Positions 17,882 through 26,661 of a stretch of 64,000 nt of DNA are shown in pieces. Positions within the stretch are counted from its first letter, which is position 1; each line of letters starts with the position of its first letter. This DNA is from an uncultured Burkholderiaceae bacterium (GTDB taxonomy: Bacteria; Pseudomonadota; Gammaproteobacteria; Burkholderiales; Burkholderiaceae_F): the NCBI GenBank assembly GCA_944390675.1, contig CALXQR010000001.1:1-64000 (forward strand). Direction: 5' to 3'. Made by a program: the position numbers and the translations under genes. The notes under the pieces were generated by a model, which did not search any database, was not told the origin of the DNA, and saw only the letters and a list, made by a program, of their open reading frames with translations.

Positions 17882-19289
17882 TGGGTTCTTTCGGAATAAT
17901 GGGGAAGATTAGGTAGTAACCCTAATAACTATTGAGCGGCAGTCTTATCTCCAAAGAATAATGGCGTCAGTTCCTGTAAGGTAATTAAAACCAACCAACC
18001 CAAAAGGACGACGCCATGTTCAATAGTTTACCTGAAGTCTCCTGCGCTGCTGAACTTTATTTCAACAATCGTTTCCCCGGGTATCGCCTCAAGCAGTACC
18101 GTACTGAAGAAAGCGGAAGATTCTGTTTTATTCTGGAGCCCAGCGAGCTGGGTGTCATTTGTCCAAAGTGCCAACAATATTGTCTGAGGTTTAAAGATAC
18201 TCGAACACTCACCGTGCTGGATTACGATAATGGTGCGGGTGGTCCGTGTGTCGTCCTCATCCCTCGAAGACGATTGCGTTGTCGCTGTAAGTGTACGGCC
18301 ACCGAACCCATGCCATCATGGATTTTACCCAAGCACCGTATCACGGTTCGCTTAGCAGCCTTTGCTCAGCATTTACTCAATCTGAGAGTCAGCATCAGCG
18401 ATGTTGCTGCCCTTACGGGTATCGATTGGGACTTGCTCAAAGAAATTGACAAATCCGCTCTCGAGCTTCGTTTTAAAAATAAGGATCTCGGTCGCGTAAA
18501 ACGATTGGCCATTGATGAAATCAGTATTCACAAGAAGCATCAATTCGCCACCGTTTTTATGGATCTTGAAAACCGCGAAATTCTCGAGGTCATTAAAGGA
18601 AAGTCTATTGAAAACATTCGTCCTTTCTTTGAACGGCTCAAAGCGGACAATTTCGCTGAGAATATTCAATCGGTTTCTGTGGATATGAATGCCGCCTATC
18701 CAAAGGTGATCAAAGAATATTTAGGCAATGCCAAGCTGGCCTACGATCTCTTTCACGTCATGCAGCACTTCACGACCGATGTACTCAAAGAAGCTAAAAA
18801 ACACAGCATTGCCCAGGCACGTCAAACCGACAGAGAGCTTAAACCTCGCGACAAGACGATAGAGGCCAAGCAAGAATTGAGCATAGCCGTCAGCACGGTG
18901 AAAAATGCGGAATGGTTGGTGGTGACGGATCCGTCCTTATTGACACCGGAGAAGGTGGAGAAGTTACAGCGACTCAGAGCGGTTAACAGGCTCTTTAGCG
19001 ATCTTTATCCGTTAGCAGCTAAGCTCAGGCTAATCTGGCGAAGCCTGAGTCAAGAGGTTGCTCGCAATGAGTTGCAGGAGACGATTGAGCTGTGCGAAGT
19101 CATCGCCCTTGAGCATGACTTTAAACCGATTCAGAAATTTGCTGGAATGCTTAAGAGGCGGGCTGAGGGCATCGTTAATGCTTGCCGGGTCGGCTTGGGT
19201 ACCAATATTTTGGAAGGAGCTAACAACACAGCCAAAGTAATCAAACGTCTCGCTTATGGTTTTAAAGACTTTGAATACTTCAAGTACAC
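17882..19289 (+). mobile_element. ISL3-family element, right end missing at the inversion junction
   Basis: The left end GGGTTCTTTCGGAATAATGG at 17882 is followed by a transposase gene. The expected inverted copy of this end does not occur after the gene. Instead the sequence changes at the GTACAC hexamer (19284-19289) into DNA that encodes, on the other strand, the restriction-enzyme half gene. The element is thus truncated or rearranged at its right side. Confidence 0.7.
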
Positions 19290-19344
19290 TTCATTCGGAC
19301 AGAGCTCGTGGAATACGCCTTCAATATTCATTGAGGCCACATAA
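18016..19344 (+). CDS. ISL3-family transposase with a hybrid C-terminus
   Basis: A 442-residue ISL3-type transposase. The N-terminus has a zinc-finger-like cysteine set (CPKCQQYC, CRCKC), followed by helix-turn-helix and DDE parts (KRLAIDEISIHKKHQFATV, VSVDMNAAYPKVI, FHVMQHF, VGLGTNILEGANNTAKVIKR). After FEYFKY the last 18 residues are encoded by sequence that belongs, on the opposite strand, to the Type ISP enzyme. If the segment 19284-22997 is re-inverted, the frame instead ends TLYERVK and stops after about 431 residues. The present C-terminus is therefore a product of the inversion. Confidence 0.85.
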   Translation: MFNSLPEVSCAAELYFNNRFPGYRLKQYRTEESGRFCFILEPSELGVICPKCQQYCLRFKDTRTLTVLDYDNGAGGPCVVLIPRRRLRCRCKCTATEPMPSWILPKHRITVRLAAFAQHLLNLRVSISDVAALTGIDWDLLKEIDKSALELRFKNKDLGRVKRLAIDEISIHKKHQFATVFMDLENREILEVIKGKSIENIRPFFERLKADNFAENIQSVSVDMNAAYPKVIKEYLGNAKLAYDLFHVMQHFTTDVLKEAKKHSIAQARQTDRELKPRDKTIEAKQELSIAVSTVKNAEWLVVTDPSLLTPEKVEKLQRLRAVNRLFSDLYPLAAKLRLIWRSLSQEVARNELQETIELCEVIALEHDFKPIQKFAGMLKRRAEGIVNACRVGLGTNILEGANNTAKVIKRLAYGFKDFEYFKYTSFGQSSWNTPSIFIEAT

Positions 19345-22295
19345 TAGGCAAGCGGAACAATTTCATTTGCATGAAGCTCATGCTCAAATTTATTCGGTAG
19401 CTGTTCTTTTGGAATCAAGCCACTTTGCATCAGACGAGCAATAAATGTACCTGTACCGGAGAACGGATCAAGCACGTGGATCCCTTTATCTCCAATGTTG
19501 CAATTGAACTCTTTCTTCAACAGATCAGCAACTGATTGATTAATGAAGTCAACTATTTCAATGGGTGTATAAACAATCCCAAGTTTTTCTTGTTGTTTGG
19601 GAAAAGCTGCTTTAAAGAATTTTTCAAAAAGTTCTTTTATAAGCAGTTGGCGATCAGCTGCTGTTTTAATTGTTCTTGTTCGATTACGAACGGATCGATA
19701 AAAATCCTCAAGCGATTTGGTAGCCAATTTCATGCTTTCCTTATCCAAGGAATTCATCATGGCAGTCATTGCAGTAGCGATAGGATTTTGCTTAGAGAAC
19801 TCATAGATGATCTCATCGCCATTTTTGACGGTGAACAGAGCATCTAAAATAGGCTGGGTTACGACATGTTGCCCAAGCATTTCAATAACTTCATCATCGG
19901 TCAGATTATCGTTGAGTGTTGCCTTGAGTTCTTTTTTAAACGATTCGAATGCAGCTCGAGATTTCGTTTTTGTAGGATCACTTAGCACGTCATTGATGTG
20001 CTTGATCTGCATTTGACAGATCTTTCCAACATCTTCAGCCCAGTCGCCCCATTCGCGACGATTTCCAACCCGTTTAACTATGCGCGCACGGATTTCCTCT
20101 TCAAGAATTTCATCATGATTAAAGTCAAGAACACCTTGAACGGGTTTGGGTCTAGGAGGTTTAGTCCCTCCTCCAGAACTCTTCTTACTGGCGGGTTTCC
20201 GATTTATTTTCTTGTTTGTCACACAAACAACTTCAATTTTTGAACTATCAATGACATTCCGTTGACCATCAACAATCGCGCCAAACTCTGTATCAATAGA
20301 CTTTAATGCATTTAAAACCTGCCATACAACATCGAAATCTGCATTATTGTTGAGCGCTACACTCGGATCTAAACCTGCAGGGGTCACAATCGGAATAATG
20401 ACATAGCCACGTTTTTTCCCTGTTTGTGGGGAGACACGCATTACTCTTCCAACAGTTTGCACAACCTCTACTTGTGATTTCCTTGGAGAGAGGAAGAGTA
20501 CGGCATCTAGCGCCGGGACATCAACGCCTTCTGATAAGCACCGAACATTGAAAAGAATCTTGCAGACGTTATCTTCTGGATCTTCCTTCAACCAATTAAG
20601 TAAAGCATCCTTTTCAGTTGAATTCATCGATCCGTCAATGTGACGCGTTTGGCACTTTAGCGGATACTGAAGATCATATGCTTCTCTGCTGAGAGATTTA
20701 TTGTTCTCGGAAAGTTTCTTGTATTGCTGGTCTTTAAACTCATCTATGGTGATTTCAAAATTATCGGTAAAACGCTTCGAAGAAGTACGATCTAGATACT
20801 TCATGTTAGGTTCAATAATCTGAGCGAAGCCAACAGCACGTCGCATTGGTTGTCGATCATCTGACATAGAAACTTCGCCTTGTAGATCAATTTTGGACAA
20901 AGCTCTCCAACAACCCACTACCTTAGCTGCATTTTTTACTGAAAGTCCACCCATTTGTACGAGTTCATAATCACTATAGGCACGTCTTTCCAAAATATCT
21001 TCTTCAACAGAAAGGACAATCACTTTGTAATCAACAAGACTCCCAAGGCCTACAGCTTGTGAAAAAGTAATAGTGTGGAACGTCGGACCATAGATTTCTT
21101 CATCGTCCATGGAATAAAGAATGACTTCACCTTTTTCCTTTTGTTCCTTTACAACTTCACCATAAATTCGTGGAGTGGCTGTCATATAAAGACGTTTTCG
21201 GCCTTTAATGAAGTCGTCAGAATGGATTCGCTGGAAGGGAGCATCGCTTTCATCCTGATAGTGACCGCCGGCAGTACGGTGTGCCTCATCACAAACGATC
21301 AGACCGATTTCTTCCATGCCAAATTTATGTTGAGCTTCGCTGACAACCTCAATTGATTGGTAGGTTGAGAATATGACTGTCATGCCGGGCTTAGTTCTAG
21401 CCTTTTTGATTTCTTCGGCAAGTTTGTCAGCTTTTGTTGTGGCTGGATAACAGAGATCACTAGCCGACGTCAATTCGTCAATGTTGGCAAGATCTGGTTT
21501 CCCAGTCGTCGTGTCAGAGCAGACAGCAAAGGCGTGGATTGGTACAGAACACTGACGTTTCCAATCGGTCAATGTTTGTGAAAGGAGAGCTAGTGAAGGT
21601 ACAAGGAACATCACAAAACCGTTATTCTCTTCCATCTTCTCAGCGATTTTCATTGAGGTGAAGGTTTTGCCTGTACCGCAAGCCATAATAAGTTTCCCAC
21701 GATTATGGGCTTGGAAACCAGCCAGAACATTTTGAATAGCCTCTTCCTGGTACTTTCTTGGAGTTCGCTTCTTTTGCTGAACGACTTGTCCAGTTTTAAG
21801 ATAGGTCGCCCAATCAATCTGTGAAGATGCCAATAGAGAGCGAGTAATGAGTGTTATTGGCGGGGTGACGCGTTGCATCTCTGCAAGCGCATTTTCAGAC
21901 CATTTTTCATTTGTTGCGATGATATAACGTTGGACAAAGTGATCACGATTTGATGCTGCTATAAAGGAATCAACTCCACCCTTTGGAACAATTGCATCTT
22001 TTTCATAGAACTTGCATTGAATCGCTGCAAAACATTGCGGGTTTTCAGCTAACGTTGCGACTAAATCAATACCAATGTCTTTACCGTTGTTACTCAAATC
22101 CGGATGTGTGGCTGCCCACTCTTTGAATGTTTCAACTTTGATAAATAGATCCCGATAAGTCTCTTCCTGAGTTAGCCAGTCTTTAATCAAAGTTTCAAAG
22201 CGGGTCCCAGCATCCCTCTGAACATCATTAGAAGCTCGCTTGATATCTTCTAACAACGCTTCAAAGGCAACTTCATTGGTCATAGATGTAGTCAT
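19254..22295 (-). CDS. Type ISP restriction-modification enzyme, N-terminal half (nuclease, helicase, methylase motif I), inverted
   Basis: A frame of 1,013 residues resembling the front of single-chain Type ISP enzymes (LlaGI/LlaBIII class). Order: an Mrr-like PD-(D/E)XK nuclease (about 15-140, GIDLVAT then AAIQCKF); a superfamily 2 helicase with Walker A ACGTGKTFTS, DEAH box VCDEAHRTAGG, motif III YMTATPRIYG and motif VI VQTVGRVMRVS; a helical coupler; and the start of an N6-adenine methylase with DPFSGTGTF. It breaks off after MNIEGVFHELCPNEVY; the last nine residues (LKYSKSLKP) come from the ISL3 strand. The missing NPPY and target-recognition parts are at 22992-24992 on the other strand. 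I start it at ATG 22295, preceded by GTGAGA; GTG 22307 is possible. As it stands it cannot methylate. Confidence 0.88.
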   Translation of the reverse strand: MTTSMTNEVAFEALLEDIKRASNDVQRDAGTRFETLIKDWLTQEETYRDLFIKVETFKEWAATHPDLSNNGKDIGIDLVATLAENPQCFAAIQCKFYEKDAIVPKGGVDSFIAASNRDHFVQRYIIATNEKWSENALAEMQRVTPPITLITRSLLASSQIDWATYLKTGQVVQQKKRTPRKYQEEAIQNVLAGFQAHNRGKLIMACGTGKTFTSMKIAEKMEENNGFVMFLVPSLALLSQTLTDWKRQCSVPIHAFAVCSDTTTGKPDLANIDELTSASDLCYPATTKADKLAEEIKKARTKPGMTVIFSTYQSIEVVSEAQHKFGMEEIGLIVCDEAHRTAGGHYQDESDAPFQRIHSDDFIKGRKRLYMTATPRIYGEVVKEQKEKGEVILYSMDDEEIYGPTFHTITFSQAVGLGSLVDYKVIVLSVEEDILERRAYSDYELVQMGGLSVKNAAKVVGCWRALSKIDLQGEVSMSDDRQPMRRAVGFAQIIEPNMKYLDRTSSKRFTDNFEITIDEFKDQQYKKLSENNKSLSREAYDLQYPLKCQTRHIDGSMNSTEKDALLNWLKEDPEDNVCKILFNVRCLSEGVDVPALDAVLFLSPRKSQVEVVQTVGRVMRVSPQTGKKRGYVIIPIVTPAGLDPSVALNNNADFDVVWQVLNALKSIDTEFGAIVDGQRNVIDSSKIEVVCVTNKKINRKPASKKSSGGGTKPPRPKPVQGVLDFNHDEILEEEIRARIVKRVGNRREWGDWAEDVGKICQMQIKHINDVLSDPTKTKSRAAFESFKKELKATLNDNLTDDEVIEMLGQHVVTQPILDALFTVKNGDEIIYEFSKQNPIATAMTAMMNSLDKESMKLATKSLEDFYRSVRNRTRTIKTAADRQLLIKELFEKFFKAAFPKQQEKLGIVYTPIEIVDFINQSVADLLKKEFNCNIGDKGIHVLDPFSGTGTFIARLMQSGLIPKEQLPNKFEHELHANEIVPLAYYVASMNIEGVFHELCPNEVYLKYSKSLKP

Positions 22296-22323
22296 GATTT
22301 GTCTCACAGCATAAATTGGTGGA

Positions 22324-22893
22324 TTATCCTTTCAGATATTTGTATAAAGTAGTTCGCCCGATTTTCAAGTCCTTGGCAACCTTTGTTTTTGGCACACCAG
22401 CAGCAATACGACGTTTCGCTTCTTCCAGACGTTCGTTATCAACAGGCTTTCTACCGCGGTATACTCCTCGAGCTTTCGCAAGAGCAATTCCTTGTTGTTG
22501 TCGTTCTCGGATGAGGGAACGCTCGAATTCGGCAACCGCTCCCATCATAGCCATCAAAAGCTTACTAATGGCAGAAGTTTCCCCTGAGGGAGATAACTCA
22601 ATTTTTTCTTTTAAAAAGCGAACTGTCACCCCTTTGTTTTGCAACTTCCGAGTGACATTTAGGAGATCCATGAGGCTTCTTGCTAATCGATCCATGGAGC
22701 AGATAACTAACACATCTCCTTCACGGACATATTCCATCATTGCCGTGAAGCCGGGACGATCAAGATTTTTTCCAGAAACTTTATCTACAAAGAATTTTTC
22801 AACTTGCTCATCTTTCAATTGAGCAAGTTGTCTATCGAGGTGTTGATCTACGCTACTGACTCGAGCATAACCAACAATTGAAGCGTTTGGCAT
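22324..22893 (-). CDS. Serine recombinase, Hin/Pin invertase-resolvase type
   Basis: A 189-residue small serine recombinase. The catalytic domain has GYARVSSVDQ with the nucleophile Ser, then DKVSGKNLDRPGF, DRLARSLMDLL, and the E helix MMGAVAEFERSLIRERQQQG. A short C-terminal helix-turn-helix follows (GVPKTKVAKDLKIGRTTLYKYL). Size and layout match Hin, Gin, Pin and Tn3-type resolvases. I start it at ATG 22893. It lies just upstream of the Type ISP N-terminal half on the same strand (28 bp between them), inside the segment that is inverted relative to the C-terminal half. It is therefore the obvious candidate for the enzyme that made, or reverses, the inversion. Confidence 0.92.
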   Translation of the reverse strand: MPNASIVGYARVSSVDQHLDRQLAQLKDEQVEKFFVDKVSGKNLDRPGFTAMMEYVREGDVLVICSMDRLARSLMDLLNVTRKLQNKGVTVRFLKEKIELSPSGETSAISKLLMAMMGAVAEFERSLIRERQQQGIALAKARGVYRGRKPVDNERLEEAKRRIAAGVPKTKVAKDLKIGRTTLYKYLKG

Positions 22894-22980
22894 AGTGTTC
22901 GTTTTTAGTTTCGCGTACAAAGTTGTTTAGATATTATATGATCGACTCTATCCGTACACAATAAAAATCTTACTTTACTC

Positions 22981-23006
22981 GTTCGTATAAGGTGTACCGT
23001 CCGAAC
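22981..23006 (+). repeat. Candidate recombination site at the right inversion junction
   Basis: The hexamer GTGTAC (22992-22997) is where the reading frame of the C-terminal half joins that of the N-terminal half. It sits inside a 26-bp stretch bounded by GTTCG (22981-22985) and CGAAC (23002-23006), which form a dyad. Serine invertase sites are about 26 bp long. The matching hexamer in opposite orientation is GTACAC at 19284-19289. Outside the hexamer the two junctions share only partial similarity on the inner arm (about 7 of 13 positions). Confidence 0.5.
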
Positions 23007-24992
23007 AGGGTAATGATTTGGACCGATACCTTCGCCAATAATCGACAAAGTGACATCTTTAGTACGACGCTTAGTGAAAATAACGCCAGATTAGCAGAAC
23101 TAAATAGCCAAGACATTCGGATCATCATCGGGAATCCACCTTATTCTGTAGGTGATGAAAGTCGAGACAGTGATAATCCTAATGATGATTATCCAGAACT
23201 TTTTAACCGAATAGAAACAAGCTATACGGCGAAGTCTCTAAAGAGAGGTGGTAAACGGGCTAGCCGTGATAGTTATAAGTTGGCCTTGAGATGGGCCAGT
23301 GATCGCTTGGGTAAGAATGGGATTATCGGTTTTGTTACTAACGCAAGTTGGTTAGATTCTGCCAGTGATGACGGTATGCGCAAATGCATGGCAGAGGAAT
23401 TTAATTCCATTTACGTTTATCACTTAAAAGGGAATCAAAGGACATCAGGTGAACGATCTCGACAAGAAGGTGGAAAAGTTTTTGGAGAAGGTAGCCGCGC
23501 TCCAGTAGCAATCGTTTTCCTTGTTAAAAATCCGGAATCTTCTGAGCATGGAAAAATTTATTTCCATGCTGTCGATGACTATCTGACAAGAGAAGAGAAA
23601 TTAATTACTCTCAAAAAAGATAAATCTATTGTCTGCTGTTCAATGAAACAAATTTTCCCTGACGAAAATAACGATTGGTTTAACTTCAGGGAGAAATCAT
23701 TTAAGAAATATATTCGTCTTGGACAAGAGAAAACTGAAAAAGGTTTGTTTAAAGATTACTCCGGTGGAGTTGTTACTAATAAGGATAGCTGGGTTTATAA
23801 CTCTTCCATTCAATCGCTTTCTTTCAATGTGAAAAAAATGATTAACTTCTTTAATCTTGAAGTTAAGCGTTACGCATCTGAAAACGTAAAACTGTCAGAT
23901 AAAGAGTTGCAATCATGGGTAAGAAAAGATTTGTCAAGTATTAGTTGGGGTGGCAATGCCTGGAAGAGCCCCTTAAAACAAGGCCGAACTCAAATTTTCA
24001 ACCAGGAGTTGATTCGTACTTCTTTATATCGTCCTTTTTTTAAACAGCACTATTATTCATCAAAGGTGTTTACGCATAGTTTGTACTCACAACCCAAAAT
24101 TTTCCCGATGAGAGAAACCGAAAATCTAGTTATCTGTTCGTCTGGGGTAGACAAAAAAGACAATCTCATAATTTGTATCAATCAGAACTCAAAAGATGCG
24201 GGGCAAATTGCCTTAATGACTAACCATATTGCTGATCTCCACTTTAATGGAGATACACAATGCTTCCCTCGTTGGTTACCAGGTGAACAAACTGAAAAGA
24301 AAGACGCCTTGGATTTTGGCGAGCCTGACGAAATGCCAAGTGGGTTCACCAAGGAGGCGTTGCCTCATTTCCAAGAGGCTTATCCCGGGAAAGCTCTGAC
24401 TGAGGATGACCTCTTCTATTACATCTACGGCATTTTGCATTCTGAAGACTATAGAACCCGCTACGCCAACAATCTCATGAAGGAGTTACCCCGTATTCCA
24501 CGTGTAGCCACCTATGAACAATTCATCGCATTTGCCGAAGCCGGACGAAAGTTAGCAGAGCTTCACGTAAATTTTGAGAATGTCCAGCCTTACGCCGGAG
24601 TCAAGATTGAATACACCAAGGAAGGAGCGCCGTCTTACCGCGTCACTCAGATGAAGTGGGCCAAGATCAAAGGCAAGACCGGCAACGCTGCTAAGGATAA
24701 AAGCACCCTGATATATAACGATTGGATCACGGTGAAGAATGTTCCGCTGGAAGCTCAAGAATACGTTGTAAATAAGAAGTCGGCTCTCGACTGGGTGGTT
24801 GAGCGAGCTTGTGTCAGCATCGACAAAGCTTCCGGTATCGTCAACGACTTTAACGACTACGCAGCCGAACAAGGCAATGAACGGTACCCAATGGAACTAT
24901 TCCTAAAAGTGATTACGGTGAGTCTGGAAACTATGAAAATCGTTCGCTCTTTACCACCACTGGAGATTCACAAACTTGACATGATGGAGTGA
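22992..24992 (+). CDS. Type ISP restriction-modification enzyme, C-terminal half (methylase NPPY and target recognition)
   Basis: A 666-residue frame from GTG 22992, without a convincing ribosome site, so it may not be translated. It begins VYRPNRVMIWTDTF, the sequence expected just after methylase motif I-III in Type ISP enzymes, then has motif IV IIGNPPYS (about residue 47), the VTNASWLDS region and a long C-terminal part that in this family holds the target-recognition domain. Rejoining it in frame at GTGTAC to the minus-strand half gives 1,002 + 666 = 1,668 residues with the full nuclease-helicase-methylase-TRD order. The half gene shows no internal stop or frameshift, which argues for recent or reversible splitting. 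Confidence 0.85.
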   Translation: MYRPNRVMIWTDTFANNRQSDIFSTTLSENNARLAELNSQDIRIIIGNPPYSVGDESRDSDNPNDDYPELFNRIETSYTAKSLKRGGKRASRDSYKLALRWASDRLGKNGIIGFVTNASWLDSASDDGMRKCMAEEFNSIYVYHLKGNQRTSGERSRQEGGKVFGEGSRAPVAIVFLVKNPESSEHGKIYFHAVDDYLTREEKLITLKKDKSIVCCSMKQIFPDENNDWFNFREKSFKKYIRLGQEKTEKGLFKDYSGGVVTNKDSWVYNSSIQSLSFNVKKMINFFNLEVKRYASENVKLSDKELQSWVRKDLSSISWGGNAWKSPLKQGRTQIFNQELIRTSLYRPFFKQHYYSSKVFTHSLYSQPKIFPMRETENLVICSSGVDKKDNLIICINQNSKDAGQIALMTNHIADLHFNGDTQCFPRWLPGEQTEKKDALDFGEPDEMPSGFTKEALPHFQEAYPGKALTEDDLFYYIYGILHSEDYRTRYANNLMKELPRIPRVATYEQFIAFAEAGRKLAELHVNFENVQPYAGVKIEYTKEGAPSYRVTQMKWAKIKGKTGNAAKDKSTLIYNDWITVKNVPLEAQEYVVNKKSALDWVVERACVSIDKASGIVNDFNDYAAEQGNERYPMELFLKVITVSLETMKIVRSLPPLEIHKLDMME

Positions 24993-25010
24993 AGCCTAAA
25001 ATTTCACGCA

Positions 25011-25076
25011 AGACTGTCATCAATAGAATTTTTAGCTTTTAAGCCGAATTTTCTGCTAATTCGTTGATGACAGTCT
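25011..25076. repeat. 13-bp perfect inverted repeat between convergent genes
   Basis: AGACTGTCATCAA (25011-25023) and TTGATGACAGTCT (25064-25076) form a perfect inverted repeat around a 40-bp AT-rich spacer. It lies between the ends of the Type ISP C-terminal half and the ATPase gene. It has no T-run, so a simple terminator is unlikely. It could be a bidirectional stop, or a relic of a mobile element end. Confidence 0.55.
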
Positions 25077-25095
25077 GTGTCATTAGACATTAAAT

Positions 25096-26661
25096 TTATG
25101 ACATTAACCCTGGCATTGGCAGGGATTCTTTTAACCTTTCTTGGATTTTTTCGTTTATCTTAAAAAGTGAGTATCCTCGAACATTAGAAATTCTTTGATC
25201 TGCCTCGCTGAAGCCTAAATTTTCAATAATTCTTACAAAAACCACATATGGCATACCTTTCTCTTTATACGCAGTCACGGGAGAGTTATCCTTTAAATCA
25301 ATGAGCGCAGCCATTAGTTCCGGTCCTCTAACGATTGGATTCGACGGTGAACCGTAGATATAAAGCCCTTTTATTCCATATTTCCGTTCATCTGCCCTTG
25401 ATCTACGTTGATCTGGAATCTTTACTCTTTCCTCAAATTCATAGCCTGAGTAAATTTTGTAGCGATTATCCTGATAGGTTTCGGGAAATGAGGTCAGTGC
25501 TCGGGTCAGAACATTTTTAGTCATAAGCAATATCTTGAATTCAACGGCCGAATCCGGCGCTTCTCTTGATTTTTTTTGAGCTAAATTTAGCAAAGTGTCA
25601 AAATCATTTGAAGTTTTACCCATACGTTGATTTTCTTGATCTACAAGGGATGACAAAATAAAAATTGCCTCCCAAGTATCCAAAGTTCGCCAACTTAAAA
25701 CGTTAACATCAACAGTCTGACTTTTATATTGTTGAGAATACTCCCTTGCCACTTTAGCCCCATAACTTCTTAGTTTACGAGCATACTCATCCCTGTTAAT
25801 GGATGGGGCATGTTTCTTTCTTTGGTGACTTTCGCTGGTCCAGATGATAATGCAACGAGTTAATGTTGCACTAGCCAGATTGAGGCTTGGGCTATCTAGT
25901 CCTGATAGCATTTTGAGCGCAAAGGTTCGGTGAGACAAAACTTCGTTAGGACTATTTTGGTCACAACGAGAAATGACACCATCTGGATCAATTCCAGAAT
26001 TTAAAAACTGTCCCAATTCTTTTGAACTATCCACTTTAGTCATATCAACTTCATCTATGAAGATAGTTCTTGGAGCCTGATCAGTTAATCTCCATAAAGA
26101 AGCCGGGCTTGATCCGGCCCCCATATAGGGGTTAAAAGATAAATTAGCACAGGTTTTTAAAATAGCGGATTTGCCGGAACCGGGCATCTTTGAAAGCAAA
26201 AGGATATATGGCGCTCTTTCAATGTCTTCATAGAACCATGTTGCTAAACACCAGTAACTGATAACCAGAAGATCTTCCTCCGGTAATTCGCAGTGTTCAC
26301 TTATGTAACCTTTAAAATAAATTATTAAGTCTGAAATGAAAATATCCTCGGAGCTAGGAGCAATATCCTCAGGCTCATTCATGAGTGTCTTAGGCTTTAA
26401 TCTTCTCGAAAATTGTTTTATGGCAGAAAGAAGGACTTGTTCACTTTTTTGAAATTTTTCAGTCCAAGCATTTTTCTTAAGAAAGCGCACTAGCCCTTTA
26501 TCTGGGAGCTTTCCTGTCAAAGCCGAAACTAATTCATTTTCAAAATTTTCTTTTTCAGATCGTTCTTCAACTGATATACTGCTCTCGGGAGCTTTCGTTT
26601 GAGTCCCATCGGTGCAGTGAACTTTCGCAGGGTTCTGCACCGTTTCTTTTGTCTCTGTCAT
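25096..26661 (-). CDS. Mobile-element P-loop ATPase (DUF3631-like replication/primase-associated)
   Basis: A 521-residue protein with a Walker A motif SKMPGSGKSAIL (about 175-186), Walker B TIFIDEVDM and a sensor-like SHRTFALKML. The C-terminal domain (about 400-520) has the GIKGLYIYGSPSNPIVRGPELMAAL pattern. This layout resembles DUF3631-type helicase-like ATPases found in phages, plasmids and integrative elements. I chose ATG 26661 because GGAGGGG lies upstream and the start overlaps the stop of the helix-turn-helix gene by 4 bp (ATGA). An upstream in-frame extension would read through that gene. Function inferred: element replication or maintenance. Confidence 0.7.
   Translation of the reverse strand: MTETKETVQNPAKVHCTDGTQTKAPESSISVEERSEKENFENELVSALTGKLPDKGLVRFLKKNAWTEKFQKSEQVLLSAIKQFSRRLKPKTLMNEPEDIAPSSEDIFISDLIIYFKGYISEHCELPEEDLLVISYWCLATWFYEDIERAPYILLLSKMPGSGKSAILKTCANLSFNPYMGAGSSPASLWRLTDQAPRTIFIDEVDMTKVDSSKELGQFLNSGIDPDGVISRCDQNSPNEVLSHRTFALKMLSGLDSPSLNLASATLTRCIIIWTSESHQRKKHAPSINRDEYARKLRSYGAKVAREYSQQYKSQTVDVNVLSWRTLDTWEAIFILSSLVDQENQRMGKTSNDFDTLLNLAQKKSREAPDSAVEFKILLMTKNVLTRALTSFPETYQDNRYKIYSGYEFEERVKIPDQRRSRADERKYGIKGLYIYGSPSNPIVRGPELMAALIDLKDNSPVTAYKEKGMPYVVFVRIIENLGFSEADQRISNVRGYSLFKINEKIQERLKESLPMPGLMS

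Noticed and set aside
16211-25100. Second copy of the tRNA-Met 3' end as left attachment site
   Set aside because: I looked for the T-arm and acceptor sequence at each gap in the left part of the island and found no match of useful length.
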